This document shows positions 14,201 to 26,959 of a DNA stretch of 64,000 nt, piece after piece. A model generated the notes under the pieces. The model was not told the DNA's origin, did not search any database, and was given only the letters and a program-made list of their open reading frames with translations. Position numbers and translations under genes: made by a program. Every line of letters begins with the position of its first letter. Position 1 is the stretch's first letter. The DNA comes from Pararge aegeria. Taxonomy: Eukaryota; Arthropoda; Insecta; Lepidoptera; Nymphalidae. Where the stretch lies: the NCBI RefSeq assembly GCF_905163445.1, contig NC_053193.1, positions 7,130,001-7,194,000 of the forward strand, read 5' to 3'.

Positions 14201-14936
14201 GTAACCTTGTCCTGATGCTGTAGTCAACCAAGAGTACGGATGCGTGCCGCAGCACCTTGATTCATTATTATATTTTTAGAATTAACAGGGGGTTATTACA
14301 TCGTGAGCTGTACTAATTTTTCATTTTAATATTTTTAGGGTTTCTCATAACTTAAAGAGAAAAAAAGGAATAGTTACAGATTCACTTCTTTGTCCGTTCC
14401 GTCTGTCAATACTCTTTTTTTTTCCGGCAAGCGTAGAGGCATCCTGCCGAAATTAATATTAATAACTCAGGTCCTGAATCCCTTGACACTATAAAAAAAA
14501 AAACTATCTGTAAAAATGGCCAACGCAATCAAAAAATACGGTTGTCTATGCCACATGTATAACAGCCGCAAGGAAATCGAAACCTGTAGTATAGCTAATT
14601 TCCTTGTACCAACAATTATGGTTGGCAAGAAGCAATATTTACAGATTTGATATTTTTATGCTTCATATCTTCCCACTACTGTATTACGATATTTATTTTA
14701 GTTAAATTGTTTGTATAACCAATGATCAATTTTATAATACAGCACTGGGTCCATAAATAACTCTTAACGAGTTCCCCTATGACCTAATTCTTGCTTCGAC
14801 GCCGGTATTCATTAAGTTGTTTTTTGTAGGAGAAATTTTTAATTACTGCCTTTCTAATTAAGTACGTCTGAATCTTCAATCTTAGGCATGAACTTGGACT
14901 CATTTTATCAAGATACGTGGTAATAGTTGAATTTGG
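11281..14936 (+). repeat. Near-perfect 1827-bp direct tandem duplication
   Basis: Copy 1 is 11281-13107 and copy 2 is 13108-14934, with constant offset 1827. The only differences I found are homopolymer lengths: T7 versus T6 at about 12045/13872 and T8 versus T9 at about 12588/14415. The copies abut directly. TTGG occurs at the left edge (11279-11282), at the junction and at the right edge (14933-14936), so the breakpoints share 4 bp of microhomology. No exon, TIR or poly-A is visible in the unit. A short open frame (11669-11857 and 13496-13684) is duplicated with it but looks non-coding. Confidence 0.95.
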
Positions 14937-16116
14937 GTTGATGAAAATATATCGGTTTTTAGAGCAATGTAAATAAGTATCATCGACACAAATTATAACT
15001 TAGACTGATAACTGAATTAATGTGGAACGCTGAACATAGAGATGTGAAAATATACGAGGGTATACCTTGGCTATTTTCAAATTAAAATAATAATCTTATA
15101 CAATAAGTCCGCTAGCCTGCATTGGAGCAGTGTTGTGGGTCTGAACTGTTAAACCCTCTCCTTCCTATAAAAAGCTGTAGGGCGTCTATCCTAAAAACTG
15201 ATTAAAAAACATAATTACATTTTCTTCCGTTCACAGCTAGTTTTATGATACATTCATTATAAGGTCATTGTGATCTGATCTTCTGATCCCTTAAGATGTA
15301 CATACAACATTACTGCAATCGGTCTATTTGCTTCATTATTATCAAACATTAAGTGTGGCCAGTTACGTTTTGGCCGATAGCCAGTCAAACGATATGTGCT
15401 TATTTACACTTAGTGCCTGTGTGAAGAGAAAATTTTCACACAGACAATCTTAACCCTGGTCGCTGAGTGACCGCGGACCGGAAATATGAACCCATTGTTA
15501 ATCTTTTTGCCTTGTAACGTGTTGAGTTAGCTGTCATTATAAATGCACATTTCTTTAATTTACATGCACTAATTCTAAGAACGACTCAGTGCCCACATTG
15601 TACTGCGTGCATATATTTGCATGAGCATTTATTTTTAATCTTTTAAAGAGTGGCTTAACCTTAACAAGCGGTTCGTGCTTCGCAAACGTACTATAATAAA
15701 ACAGAAAATATTATATGGTGTGCCGCAACGCGACAGCTATAAATGTAGACATTCAATAATGGGAACATCGTTTTTATACGTGAATTCCATTTCGTTTCGC
15801 GGTATTGTATATGGCGCTGTAAAGTAGCGTTATGTGTAACTTGCAATAACATGTATGTGACAATATTGCATAGCATGAGAATGAGGGGGTCAAGAATGCG
15901 GTGATAGACCACGATCGCGTGATACAACTGTCTATAAAATGATTAGAGAACTAGCCTTTTTTACGAACTCAGAATACTCAGAGCTAGTTTCTTAAAAGTG
16001 ACTCCATCACGCAGAATATCAATATATACCTATATCCAATATCGCCACAAAACCAATGCTTATTCTATCAGTGGTTGCTCATCTCAGTAATTTTGGCTTC
16101 TTTATAACAAGTATAA
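14937..16116. other. Non-coding, AT-rich
   Basis: Nothing recognisable apart from a small 9-bp inverted repeat near 15417-15445 (CTGTGTGAA / TTCACACAG). Confidence 0.55.
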
Positions 16117-16401
16117 GCGGTGATAGCCCAGTGGTTATGGATTCAGCTTCTCTTTCGGAGGGACTGAGATCGGCCCTCGGCACGCACCTCCTACATTTTC
16201 TGAGTCACGTGTGTTTTATTTTAAGCAAATTGAATATCACTTGCGTTGCACACGTGGAAAGAAAATATCGTGAAGAAACCTGCATGCCTGAGAGTTCTCT
16301 ATAACACACTCAATAGGCATATGAGGCAAATCCGCATTTGGCCAGCGTGGTGGATTACGGCCTTACACTGCAGCCGGTAATGGGTCGATACTGATGAATA
16401 A
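16117..16401 (+). mobile_element. tRNA-derived SINE, family B, near full length
   Basis: Head GCGGTGATAGCCCAGTGGTT is a tRNA-like A box, followed by a decayed B box (GAGATCGGCCCTCGGC). The body has CATTTTCTGAGTCACGTGTG, ATATCACTTGCGTTGCAC, GTGAAGAAACCTGCATGCCT, GAGAGTTCTCTATAACACAC and TTGGCCAGCGTGGTGGATTA, and ends GGGTCGATACTGATGAATAA. Related copies or tails are at 36327-36610, 43148-43317, 50040-50142, 51190-51290 and 52555-52785. An 82-codon open frame across it is an artefact of the SINE. Confidence 0.85.
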
Positions 16402-17145
16402 CAAATGCATTATTTGGAATATGGTAGATTCGAGAAAAGAGCTTCTGCTTTCACTCAACTCGAAGTTCAAAAAAATATTTTATTTATTACTTAAGTTAAT
16501 TCTGATGTCCTTTAAACAGAAACCCGTAAGAATTTCCATTGCTTAATTCTTTATTATGAGAGCAATAAAACACTAATACAGTTTCGATTGCATTTATTAG
16601 TATCAGGAAGTCTGTTATAAATAATATTTGTTCAACATTGGTTTGTATAACAATGCCCTGAGAGATAAAGAGAGCGCAAAAATGCGACGACAGAGACCGA
16701 ACGCCGATATAGAACGGCAGTCTTTCAACACTTGAGAGCTAGAAAGAGAGACAGCGAACTTGTGACTTATACTGTTACAGAAAAGAGGATACCTGACTAC
16801 AATGACAAAAGGTTTCTTTAGGAAATAGGTTTTCGTCTACAATGAAGATGGTCGGAATAGCAAGTTAATGTTAAACAATACTTTCACATGAGGTAAAGGA
16901 AAGTTTACCTACAATATATTAGAAGTTACTTTAAGTACTCAAAGCGTATTCAATTTGTGATCCGTTGTATATTTGGAACTACAGAACACTCGAATCACAT
17001 GCGTGCTTTTACATCTACAATTGAGATTTAATAAACAGAAATAATGCAAATAGCAATGCTGTAGTTAAACAACTTGACACCGCTGTGCCAATTGTCACGA
17101 GAGGTTCGTTATCTGTGTTTGTGATATCACTCACTGTCCATAAAT

Positions 17146-17175
17146 AAACATTTTGTTTCCACAAACAAAATGTTT
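17146..17175. repeat. Hairpin, 13-bp perfect arms, CCAC loop
   Basis: AAACATTTTGTTT at 17146-17158 and its exact complement at 17163-17175. Confidence 0.92.
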
Positions 17176-17422
17176 CAATTGAATATAATTAATGTTCATA
17201 ACAATCTTTTTTTTAATTTTATTATCGTGTGCTTGTCTGTTTTCTAAGAAAGTTTTAACATTTCCCAATTCCTTACAGTTATATATATACAGTTCTGGGG
17301 GCATACTCTATGTGTGATGCAGAAATAACAAGTGTACCTATAGGTTTTGCTTATTTGTGTGAATGATTACAATAAACGCAATTAAGATATTCATGAGGCA
17401 ATTCAAATTAGCTGTTTAACGA

Positions 17423-17478
17423 ATGATACCACGCTGAGCTTTCAAGTGTAATCACTTGAAAGCTCAGCGTGGTATCAT
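17423..17478. repeat. Hairpin, 26-bp perfect arms, TAAT loop
   Basis: Arms 17423-17448 and 17453-17478 pair without a mismatch. The right arm continues into ordinary AT-rich DNA. Perfect pairing and the very short loop argue against a microRNA precursor, which normally has bulges and a longer loop. Confidence 0.95.
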
Positions 17479-18773
17479 AATTTCTAACATATTCGCACTT
17501 CTGATCTTATCACGCTTCTACACATTATTTGATCCATACCTTTAGACCTTGGTAATAAGATGTATATGCACGTGTTGGGGTTGAATTAATAAATACAATT
17601 TTACTGTAAATAACAGAAAAATAAAATAAACAAAATTGGGTAAAAGTTAACAATTCGTTATTGAATGAATTGAAAGCATGCTTTCTTCATTTCTAGGTCA
17701 CTTTGCTGTGAAGGTTATGTTCAAGGAAAAAATAGGTTATACCTATATTTCTATAGAAGGTATGTTTCTTCATAACCTTAAAAAAAATTGTGGTTATTTT
17801 TTACGGAACACCCAGAATACAGAACACACATATATCTTCATATCTCAGTACTGTATTTCGTTTACTTCATTATGAACTTCGTTATCAGTTTCAGTAGAAA
17901 TGTTTTGAAATATTGCGATGGTTCTACTTAATGAAGTGTGCAAATTTAGATAAGTATTTATATTGTCTCATAGTTTTATTTGCAATGCAAACTAACGATT
18001 GTGAATATTTCTTGTTAAACTCTTTATAATTATCTACCACTAAAGGGCACGGTCTCCTCAGAATTAAGAGGGTTTACGCTACCCAAACATTATTATTACA
18101 ACATAGATTATTACCTGTAAAGAATTAGCGACGATAGAACAAAGTTGTTTTCTCGTCCATCAACTTTTTACAGCCTTTGAAATCATTTTCTTATTTTGAA
18201 CAGGTAGTAAACACGACCGGGGCAAAAACAGCATAGAATACTTAGTTGCTGCGTGTTTATCCCAAGTACTTTTAAGTATGTGCTTGATGTTATACTTATT
18301 TGTAGGAAAATAAATGTCTGAAGCGTTCAAATATAGAAACGAATATACTCGATACAAATTAGGTCTGTTATTGCTAATATTCAAGAAGTAGTTTTCTGCT
18401 AACGTTAGTGTGTTTGAATGAGTCGTTTTTCTTGGAATTATACGCGAAGGTCATATTATTGTTTGTCATACGACTCGTGCATCTGTAAGAAAATTCTTTG
18501 ATGATTACTTCATCTAGAATTAATATCAATAGACCTGCATGTACAAAATTGAAAGCATTCTTTTAATTATATTTACACGTAATTATTTTAGAATACATAT
18601 AGCAGTTTCCTAAACGCCTGACTGCCACCGTGTTGATTTACGTAATAAATATTTTGTTTAAGTATTTTATTATTTATTAATATTAAAATGTTATAAAACC
18701 CACTTAATCCTACAAAAGGTTACAAATATAGTAGAATACACTGTTAATGAGAAAATATTCCGTACTCACATAA

Positions 18774-18807
18774 GAATGATCATGTTATGCAGATAACATG
18801 ATCATTC
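18774..18807. repeat. Hairpin, 15-bp perfect arms, GCAG loop
   Basis: GAATGATCATGTTAT at 18774-18788 and its exact complement at 18793-18807. Confidence 0.92.
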
Positions 18808-21800
18808 ATGAGCATAGAGCAAATAAGAAAAAAAGTAAGAGGAAAATAGACCCAGTATAATGGACGGGATATGGCAGACGGACAGATGATGATGATGACA
18901 TTTAAATGTCAATGTCTTTGTAATCGTACTTAGATTTAACAACTGCAGTTCTTTTTTATTAGGTGGAAAGAAGTTCAGAGCAAGAATATCCGAAGGTATC
19001 CTGTTCGAGCCTAGATAAAGTTTGTGTTAGTTATCATCGGTAGAATATTGAGAAACGAACTTGTTACTATTAAAGTTCTTGACTAAAGCAATAAAGTAGA
19101 CGTCGAAACCATATTACGCCTCAGAATATTATCGTGGGGCAAATTCACGTTATTTGTTATGTTTTGATTACAACAAACTCATTTTCAGCTAAAAATATAA
19201 TTAATTATGGCATTTATGTTCTTTTGTTTAATTTCCTCAAAAAAAAAACTTATTAAAACTAAAGTTTCCTTTTAATACTAGTTGGTTAAATTTATTTTGT
19301 TTTACTTTCTTTATTATTAAATTCTTTATTTTTAAAACTATTCATTATTAAACTTACTTTCAAATAAAGTGTGAATGCAGAGGTCTCTGATAACATTTCT
19401 TTGTTAATACAAGTAGCCGTTCTAACGTGGCTTAGAGTAACAAACAGTTCGAGTGAAAAATATTTTTATCTGTAAATCCTCTTTGTTCAAATTTTGCATG
19501 TACGAGTATACTGCTAGAGGTATTGCTCCTCTACAACACAATTCTCTCATTCCTGTACATTAACTTTTTCAAGTTGCTATCACACTTACGACGTTAGTAG
19601 GTAGTATAAGATAATTGATCATCTGTGACTACAGTCTCTTCGTATAGTTTGGATATAATAGGGGTGGTCTCGTAGCTACCGGTATATCGTAATCCAGACA
19701 CTAGCCTCTCTCTCTCACCCTAATGTTCAGTTTGTGTTGTAACAGACTTGTTCAATGTATAAGCAGGTAAAAAAGGTTGAATTGAATTTAGCGAAATTGT
19801 ATGGTTTCTTATTGGATGTAGAACCCTTATAACACCACCAACTTTTACAGTCTTTTCAGCATCAATTGTATTTAGTTTTAAATCATATACTTACTGATAA
19901 TTAATTTAATCGAACTTGTACATATGCATACGCAAAGAACTGTATAATTTTTAAATACAGTATAGTTTTATTGAATTTTGCTGGTTTTCTTTCAAATAAC
20001 TACAACTGTATAATATTATTTCTAAATATTTTATAACTGTTCTATTGCGTAAATTTATCAATGTTTATAGTAGTATTTGGTGTTTATTTTTGGTCCTCAT
20101 TTTTAGCCCCTGGGTCAACTAACTTATTTGATGCAATATTTATAGATTAGATTCTTAGAGCCGTGTCAAAGTTAGCATATTCTCTTAGTGGATTGCAGTT
20201 ACTTTGTCTGTTATTTCAGAGGCTTTAAGATCGAGCTAACTTTTGTGCTTATCGCCTTTCACTGTGCAACTTGCATAATAATGATTTAGCATGTTCTTGG
20301 CCTCAATATAAGACGTGCATAATATTTTTGCTTGAAAGATTATGATTAACAAAGAAAAGAGAATAATAAAATGCACGAAATGTATTGATATCACATTATA
20401 GAATAAGTAATTGAAGCGTCACGTTTCGTAGAATATAATTTTATTTAACTATAAAAGAGATGATATTTACATTTGCTTTCTAAATACTCTCGCTATCTTC
20501 TTCTGCAGACCACAACATACATTTTGGGAGTCTCGAATTTGTCGTGAAATATCAAAGTTCATCTAGAAATAATCGGCCAAAATAAGAATTGGCAGTTAGG
20601 CAGAATACCGTTTGAGCAATAGCAAATATCAGTAGGACAAACGTAAGCACGTCTCCAACTAAAATACGCACCGGTTAAATTTTAAATGATAACGATTATC
20701 CTAAATTATATTCAAAATTCTAAAATCGCCAGTTTTCATAAATGGATATATTGTAACTGTCAATAATAGTATGAATGTAAAAGTGTGTCTGTTTGTTTCT
20801 TTTATTTGTTAGTTTGTTTACTTTTGTTATCAATTCAATTTTAAATAGCTATACAGTTCAAGACACTATGTATCAAGGTATCATGGTATTTTGGATAATG
20901 TTCGTTTCAGTAAAATTATTAAAATAACCGAAAAAAACGCCAACTTAGTCGCGGGCAACAGTTAGTTTATGATATACGTAGTAAAAGCAAGTATAATTAT
21001 GGGTCAAATTAATTTTCAATTTAATTAAAAATCTTGACAGATTCATTACAAAAAATCATATTATCTATTTCATTTACATTGGTTTTGTAACAATTTACGT
21101 TCATTATTTTTGCCAGAAGTTACAGAAAAGTTACCCAGTGACAATATCACTATGCTTTACGTAATATTCTGTTTTATCTCTCTTAGTAAAAGATGTTCAA
21201 TCTGTTTTATAAGACTGAAGCCTTTGTCAAGTTTTTGTTACATTTTTTGCCGCCTAAGATGCAGACCACTTGTCGCAGGTAGACGTACTCGGACGTCCTT
21301 GCAAAAAAAGGAGTGGTAAAGTGCCCAGAATTTTGTGTATTACGATTTTTGAAAGTTTTACTTTTAATTCCATCTATGTAAGGTTTCATTCATACAAAAA
21401 AATATTATGTACTAATAGTTCTTGGTTGGGTTTAAAAATATAAAAGATAACTTTAGAATAATATTAACGTCTCTTTTGTTCTTCTTTGGACGATAGGCAC
21501 GGTCACAGTCATATTGGTTTTCTTTAATGTCTAGTATATTATTGATTGAAGCTTACATTGTTAACGGGACGGGATGACAATAAAACTACGTAACGTGCCA
21601 GTTTGTAATTCAGATGTAAAAATAATATTATATTTTCTTTACGATGTTAAAAGGAAAAAAATAATATTGTTTCCAGGACGGTGTATTTAAAATATGCAGA
21701 CATACATCCGTCTTGCTGCAGTGGCTTACAACCGGCGTTATGTTTGTATACGTGAAAACATCTCGTTACTAATCGACTACAGGTGACGCACGTAAATTAC

Positions 21801-23100
21801 CAAGTAGATGCACCTACATTTGCTTTAAACGAGATCCATAAAGTGCAAGAAATTTCAGCTTTACTTTTAAAAGAGCTTACCTTCTAAGACATATAAGGGC
21901 TATTTTTGCATAAGTTAGTTAGGATAATGCCATTACTATTACAGTTATTTACCTATCAATTCTAGGTTATTGCGCTTCCATCTCAGATTTATTGTTACTT
22001 ACCAAATAGTAACCATGCAGTCAAACTCTAAATTCTCATAAAAAAAGCATAAAAACCTGGGAACGGAGAGCTGAAGTATTTTATAATCTACTGTTACGTT
22101 TTCAAAGTCACGTGCATCTGTTAGTTGTGTCATGGAAGAATAGTTCTTATAGCCTGCACATTTGAAATTTAACCCAAGAAAGTTACTAAATATAGGTAAC
22201 TTCTTTTTGAAGTCAGTAGTCAGTAACATGATTATAGTTTTCAATACATATGCTGTTGCGCGACTTCGTCCGCGTTAGTTTTGTGGTTTTAAAAATCTTT
22301 AGGGACGCTAAATCATAAAAGCAAACGTGCGTCTATAAAATAATAGTTTGTGGTGTTTAGCAAAATAGATTACGAAGTAACGGATATACAAAAAAACAAA
22401 TTTCATCAGACTCGGTCAAGCAGAGACGAAACAGTCTCTGAACACTATGACACGAGAATTTAACAATATATTAGATACTTTAGCGATATGTCGTTCGAGA
22501 AATACCATAAGTTTAAATATTTTCAGAAATATGTAAATTTTCTGGCGTTGATGAAATATACTTGACAGGTGGATGGATTAATCTAACTCAAGAATTGAAA
22601 TGACCAGCATAAAAAAACCACCGCTTGTGTCAGAAACAGTTCTCGTCTCGGATCGGAAGAATATTCAGTTAAACATATTTTACCAGAATACATAAATGCA
22701 TCGTAAAGTTCTTGGCTATCATCGATTTTGCAATCACAGCACAACCCTGGTATCCGGTCGCGTGACTATACTAAAAGCAGGGAAAGTGAATTAATAGGGG
22801 AAAGTCTTTAAGGATTCGCGAAGTCGAGCACTTTAGGCTGTGTCTGTGTTGTGTGTTTGATTGTGTTTCATCATATCTTTCGAATCATATCTTCATGATG
22901 ATAAATTCATTGTTTTAGAAATAATAAAAAAGCAAATTAAGCTTTTAATATTGGGTAGTTTTTAAACGATGAAACATGAATGTACATTAAATCATAATGA
23001 CTGAATATGGCTTACTAAAATACTATGTGACCGAATGTATTGCGGTGGCTTTAAATCTGAAAAACGGCCACTTGAAAATATAAATTTGAGTCAAAATTAA

Positions 23101-23345
23101 AAAAAAAAATCAAAATTCATTTATTTCAAGTAGGCCTAATATAAGCACTTTTGAAACGTCAAGTATGTCTGTTCGTAGTGACTCTACCAACGGTTCAGAA
23201 GGCAGATTCTACCGAGAAGAAGCCGGCAAGAAACTCAGCAGTTGATCTTTTCCAACATCGTTTTACAATTTAACAATCTTTGTTCTATCTTGTGTAAGAT
23301 GAAAGCGGAGCGGCTTCTTTCCAGGCAACCTTGTCATTAAGAGGT
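23101..23345 (-). mobile_element. 3' end of CR1-like non-LTR retrotransposon
   Basis: Inverse copy of the 2579-2815 element. On the + strand it shows CAAAATTCATTTATTTCAAG, TAGGCCTAATATAAGCACTT, GTGACTCTACCAACGGTTC, then CCGAGAAGAAGCCGGCAAGA, AACTCAGCAGTTG, and ends in AAGATGAAAGC and CTTGTCATTAA. The A-run at 23100-23109 is the tail of the minus-strand element. The block around CCGAGAAGAAGCCGGCAAG is a very common lepidopteran repeat motif. Confidence 0.78.
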
Positions 23346-24863
23346 AATACTATATCAATAAAATCTTCATTCTTCTTCATGAATTTTTCTGACCTAACTT
23401 TACTATGCATATAAGTTGGAGAACGGGGACAACGAGACCATACTCTTTCGGAGCTCTTTATTTATCGCTACGGATCGGATTATAGCAGGTCACTTGGTAT
23501 AAAATTCGCCCACTCAGTGTTTTGCTCGCGCGCTCCCACATTTAATAAATCATTTTATATTATTATTATTAATATTATTTAACTAGTTAATTTTGATAAG
23601 AATCAATTCCAATCGTAAAAAACGTATCATCTCTTTTCTTAGAAGTATCTACAAGGAGCATAAGTGTTTGACGCCGTTCCTATTGTGCAAAAACATGACC
23701 TAAATTAAATAACAACCTCTAATGCTGTTAACCAATAAATTCACAAAACGATCCAATTCGAAGATCAATTCGCAAATAGTCGTTTGCTTGAACGATGTCA
23801 TTGCACGATTGCTCTTGATATAGATTTATGATCCATTACTTTGAAGCGACGACGGTTTATTTGTTTGGGCAAGATTGTTATAAGGAATATGTTTAGTTTC
23901 ACTTCAGCGCAATGGTGTTTCGGAGAATTCAGGGATTAGATAAATAATTCAAATAGGGAGATAAATAATCCAAATAGAGAGTAAATATTACGTATAAGGT
24001 TTGAACCAATCATCATATTTTAGTTTAGCTTCCATTTTGCTCAGTACCTACAATATGAGTACCTTTAAATGAAGTGTGAATAGGCATCTTCTAGGCAAGC
24101 GTGCCCCGTCTTAGGCTGCATCATCGCTTACCAACAGGCGTAATTGCAGTCAAGCGCTCGTCTAAATGTAAAAAAAAAAACGAAATTCAATGGTATTTTA
24201 TTCGAATTTAAATAAAACGCTTTTACTACTTTCTTTCGTGTTTACTTTCTATACATTTATATACGTGTTAGAAATGCTAAAAGTGTAAGAATATCGTCAC
24301 TAAGCTAAAAGTAATTTTTATTCAACCAATATTCATGTTTAAGTACCGTATCCTTTTTAAATGCAGTCTGATTGTATGTTTTTGATCTGATTATGCTTCT
24401 GTTTTGGGTTGAGTGCACTATAATGGAGCTTGGCAATGTTTGCTGTCTCGTACATTTGGAGACTGTACGCTGGATAAGAGAAATGCATTTCTAGGCTATT
24501 AATTAACAGCTTTCAGGTTTATCCTCTACGAGTAATATTTATTTAAACATACGTAGGTACTACAAACCTACAAACATTACAATAATTTAAAATACGTGTT
24601 ATGTTTTATTTAATAGACATCATTTCATTCATATTCAATAGACTCCATATAGGGAGGGGAAGCCATAAAAATACACTCCAGAGAATTTTTATCAAAATAC
24701 CCGTAGGCACAATGAGGCTGTGAATCAAATACAGTTTGAATTATTTCTGCAAAACTATTTATTAATTAAATAAGAACTATCAGCAAATTTGCTAAAACTA
24801 ATCAATTTACTTTAATTATTACCCACTTTATAAAATTACTGTAACATTAGTTTTAGACTTTAA
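23346..24863. other. Non-coding, one retroposon tail
   Basis: Apart from the retroposon 3' end at 24078-24180 no gene or repeat is recognised. Confidence 0.5.
24078..24180 (+). mobile_element. Retroposon 3' tail with poly-A
   Basis: CGTGCCCCGTCTTAGGCTGC, ATCATCGCTTACCAACAGGC and TAATTGCAGTCAAG, then an A10 run. The order matches a common lepidopteran SINE/LINE 3' end. The 5' limit is uncertain. Confidence 0.6.
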
Positions 24864-26229
24864 AACTTCAAATGTGAAGATATTAATAACTACAGACCGA
24901 TTTCTGTTTTACCATCCATTGCGAAAGTATTGGAAAAATTAATAAATTCTAGATTGGTTGGTTACCTTAATAAATTTAAAATTCTCTCTAACTCACAATA
25001 CGGTTTTAGACACGGAAAATCCACAGAGGATGCCGTATTAGCGTTAACGTCACTAATTTCAGAACAGTTAGACAAAGGAAAAAAATGTTTAACTGTCTTT
25101 TTAGACATTAAAAAGGCGTTTGATACCGTCTCCGTACCTCTGCTTATACAAAAACTTGAAAGAATTGGAATTAGAGGCACAGCGCTGCTGTTACTCAAAG
25201 ATTATCTACACGATAGAACTCAGCGTGTCAAAATTGGAGATTACATTAGTGAGGACTCTAAACTAACATTTGGTGTGCCTCAAGGAAGTGTATTGGGACC
25301 AACTTTATTTCTAATATACATTAATGATTTATGCAATTTAAAACTTGACGGAGGCCATGTGTTCTCGTATGCCGATGACACTGCTTTAGTTTTTTCAAGC
25401 ACATCATGGAACTCTGTTAAATTGATGGCTGAATCAGGCCTATCAAAAATCTCTCTTTGGCTAAAGTCTAATCTTTTAACGCTAAATACTGAAAAATCAA
25501 ACTATATTTGCTTTACAATCAATTCAAAAACACAACCTCACAATAATTTCCTTGTTAAAATTCATGAATGTAGTAATCTAAATTCTAGTAATTGTAATTG
25601 TCCTGTAATTAACAAAGTAACAACAAACAAATATCTAGGTGTAATGTTAGATTGGCGACTCTCATGGCACCCTCATGTCGAATTTGTGAATGGAAGAATA
25701 AGGAAGCTTGTCTGGATTTTTAAAACGCTGAGACACGTAACAACAAAAAAATTATTGACTCAGATTTACGTAACATTGGGTCAATCCATTTTGGGATATT
25801 GCATTTCAACATGGGGTGCTGCTTCAAAAACAAAGTTTCTAGAAGTTGAAAGAGGTCAAAGGTCTTTACTAAAAGTTATGTTTTTCAAACCATACAGATT
25901 TTCAACTGTAGACCTATATAACCATTGTGAGTTACTAACGGTTAGAAAATTATATTTACTTTCATCATTACTAAGAGTACATAAAAATTTACCTTACCGG
26001 CAAACTTAAAACGAGGAGAAGAAATATGGTTTTACACTCAATTCCAAGTAGGACTAAATTTGCTTCCCAACAATTTACCAGGAAATCGACTTATCTCTAC
26101 AACATAATTAACAGTAAGTTAAATATTTATCCATTAGCACTTCATAATTGCAAAAAAGTGCTTACTGAGTGGTTGCATAAATTGAACTATTATGAAACGG
26201 AGGATTTGATGCAACAAATGAACGTATGA
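24864..26229 (+). pseudogene. LINE reverse transcriptase, C-terminal part, frameshifted
   Basis: Typical non-LTR RT blocks are visible. Counting from the ATG at 24930: FRHGKSTEDAV (about residue 27), FLDIKKAFDTV with the first catalytic aspartate at residue 59, GVPQGSVLGPTLFLIYINDL (about 116-135), YADDTALV at 147-154 with the catalytic aspartate pair, then SKISLWLKSNLLTLNTEKSN and KYLGVMLDWRLSWHPHV. The first frame stops at 26009 (LPYRQT). Homologous sequence resumes in the +1 frame (TRRRNMVLHSIPSRTKFASQ...), so a small indel lies just before 26005. The N-terminal endonuclease is absent. The catalytic residues are intact but the copy is dead. Confidence 0.88.
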
Positions 26230-26261
26230 ATTTTGCATCCCATACATTGTCATTAAAAGAC

Positions 26262-26337
26262 ACACAAACACACGATTATAACTTATACATCCATTCGTTT
26301 ACACATACACTCACTTACACACATACGCACACAAACA

Positions 26338-26410
<73 letters not shown>
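26262..26410. repeat. (CA)n microsatellite, pure (AC)35 core
   Basis: Interrupted CA-rich sequence from 26262, then an uninterrupted AC tract from 26341 to 26410. It lies in the 3' untranslated part of the LINE. An open frame of repeated Thr-His across it is an artefact. Confidence 0.95.
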
Positions 26411-26413
<3 letters not shown>

Positions 26414-26670
26414 CGCACCTCAAGTAGACACACATGTTGTAATTATCTTTGGTTTACCTTTATAACTTTGTATTATACTTAATTTTGATTTATATAACTT
26501 TGATCTACTTATTTATTTCAATTTGTATATCATGTTATGGAAGAGCGGGGCCGCCTGCCACAAGTGCTAGTAGTAATACTAGTAACTTACTAGGATGACC
26601 CCAATTTCAATGTATTATTTTGCTGTACGAAACGAAATAAATATTTTTAATTTTTTAATTTTAATAAAGT

Positions 26671-26959
26671 ATAGCTCTCCTAATGTCCAATGGTATTTAA
26701 ATTCTTTTTACTGTCGTAACTTGTCATTTGTGAGTGCCAAGTCATTATTAACCGCTAATTTCTTCGGGGCCAGACCACGTTTCGTGAATAACATTGTTAA
26801 ATGATAATCCGTCTCATCGTTCCGGGCTATTTATAGAGTAATATTCACAGATTTGAGCTAGTCTTCTAAACGTCTACCATAATAAACATTAATGGCTGCG
26901 TTGGTTATAAAAAGTAAAATGACTACTGGTAACGGCTAATTATACGAATAGGATCAGGC
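26671..26959. other. Non-coding spacer between two LINE fragments
   Basis: No recognised feature. A 69-codon open frame ends here but has no motif. Confidence 0.5.

Larger units (their letters stand above)
16402..23100. other. Non-coding, AT-rich; hairpins
   Basis: No supported exon. Perfect hairpins at 17146-17175, 17423-17478 and 18774-18807 are listed separately. A short retroposon-like tail ending in (GAT)n is at about 18836-18900. Open frames at 21110-21319 and 21999-22244 have no recognisable content. Confidence 0.55.
24864..26670 (+). mobile_element. 5'-truncated non-LTR retrotransposon (LINE), jockey/CR1-like
   Basis: Insertion truncated inside the reverse transcriptase: the reading frame opens after a stop at 24861 with DINNYRPISVLPSIAKVLEK. 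It runs through the RT core (24930-26009), shifts frame near 25990-26005, and closes at 26229. A (CA)n-rich stretch follows (26262-26410), then a 3' region containing GAGCGGGGCCGCCTGCCACA and an AATAAA at 26636-26641 ahead of T/A-rich sequence. It is on the same strand as cytohesin. Clade assignment is by motif style only. Confidence 0.85.

Noticed and set aside
17423..17478. MicroRNA precursor
   Set aside because: Arms are perfectly paired over 26 bp with a 4-nt loop, too regular and too short for an animal pre-miRNA.
26226..26465. Open frame rich in Thr-His repeats
   Set aside because: It is the (CA)n microsatellite read in one frame.
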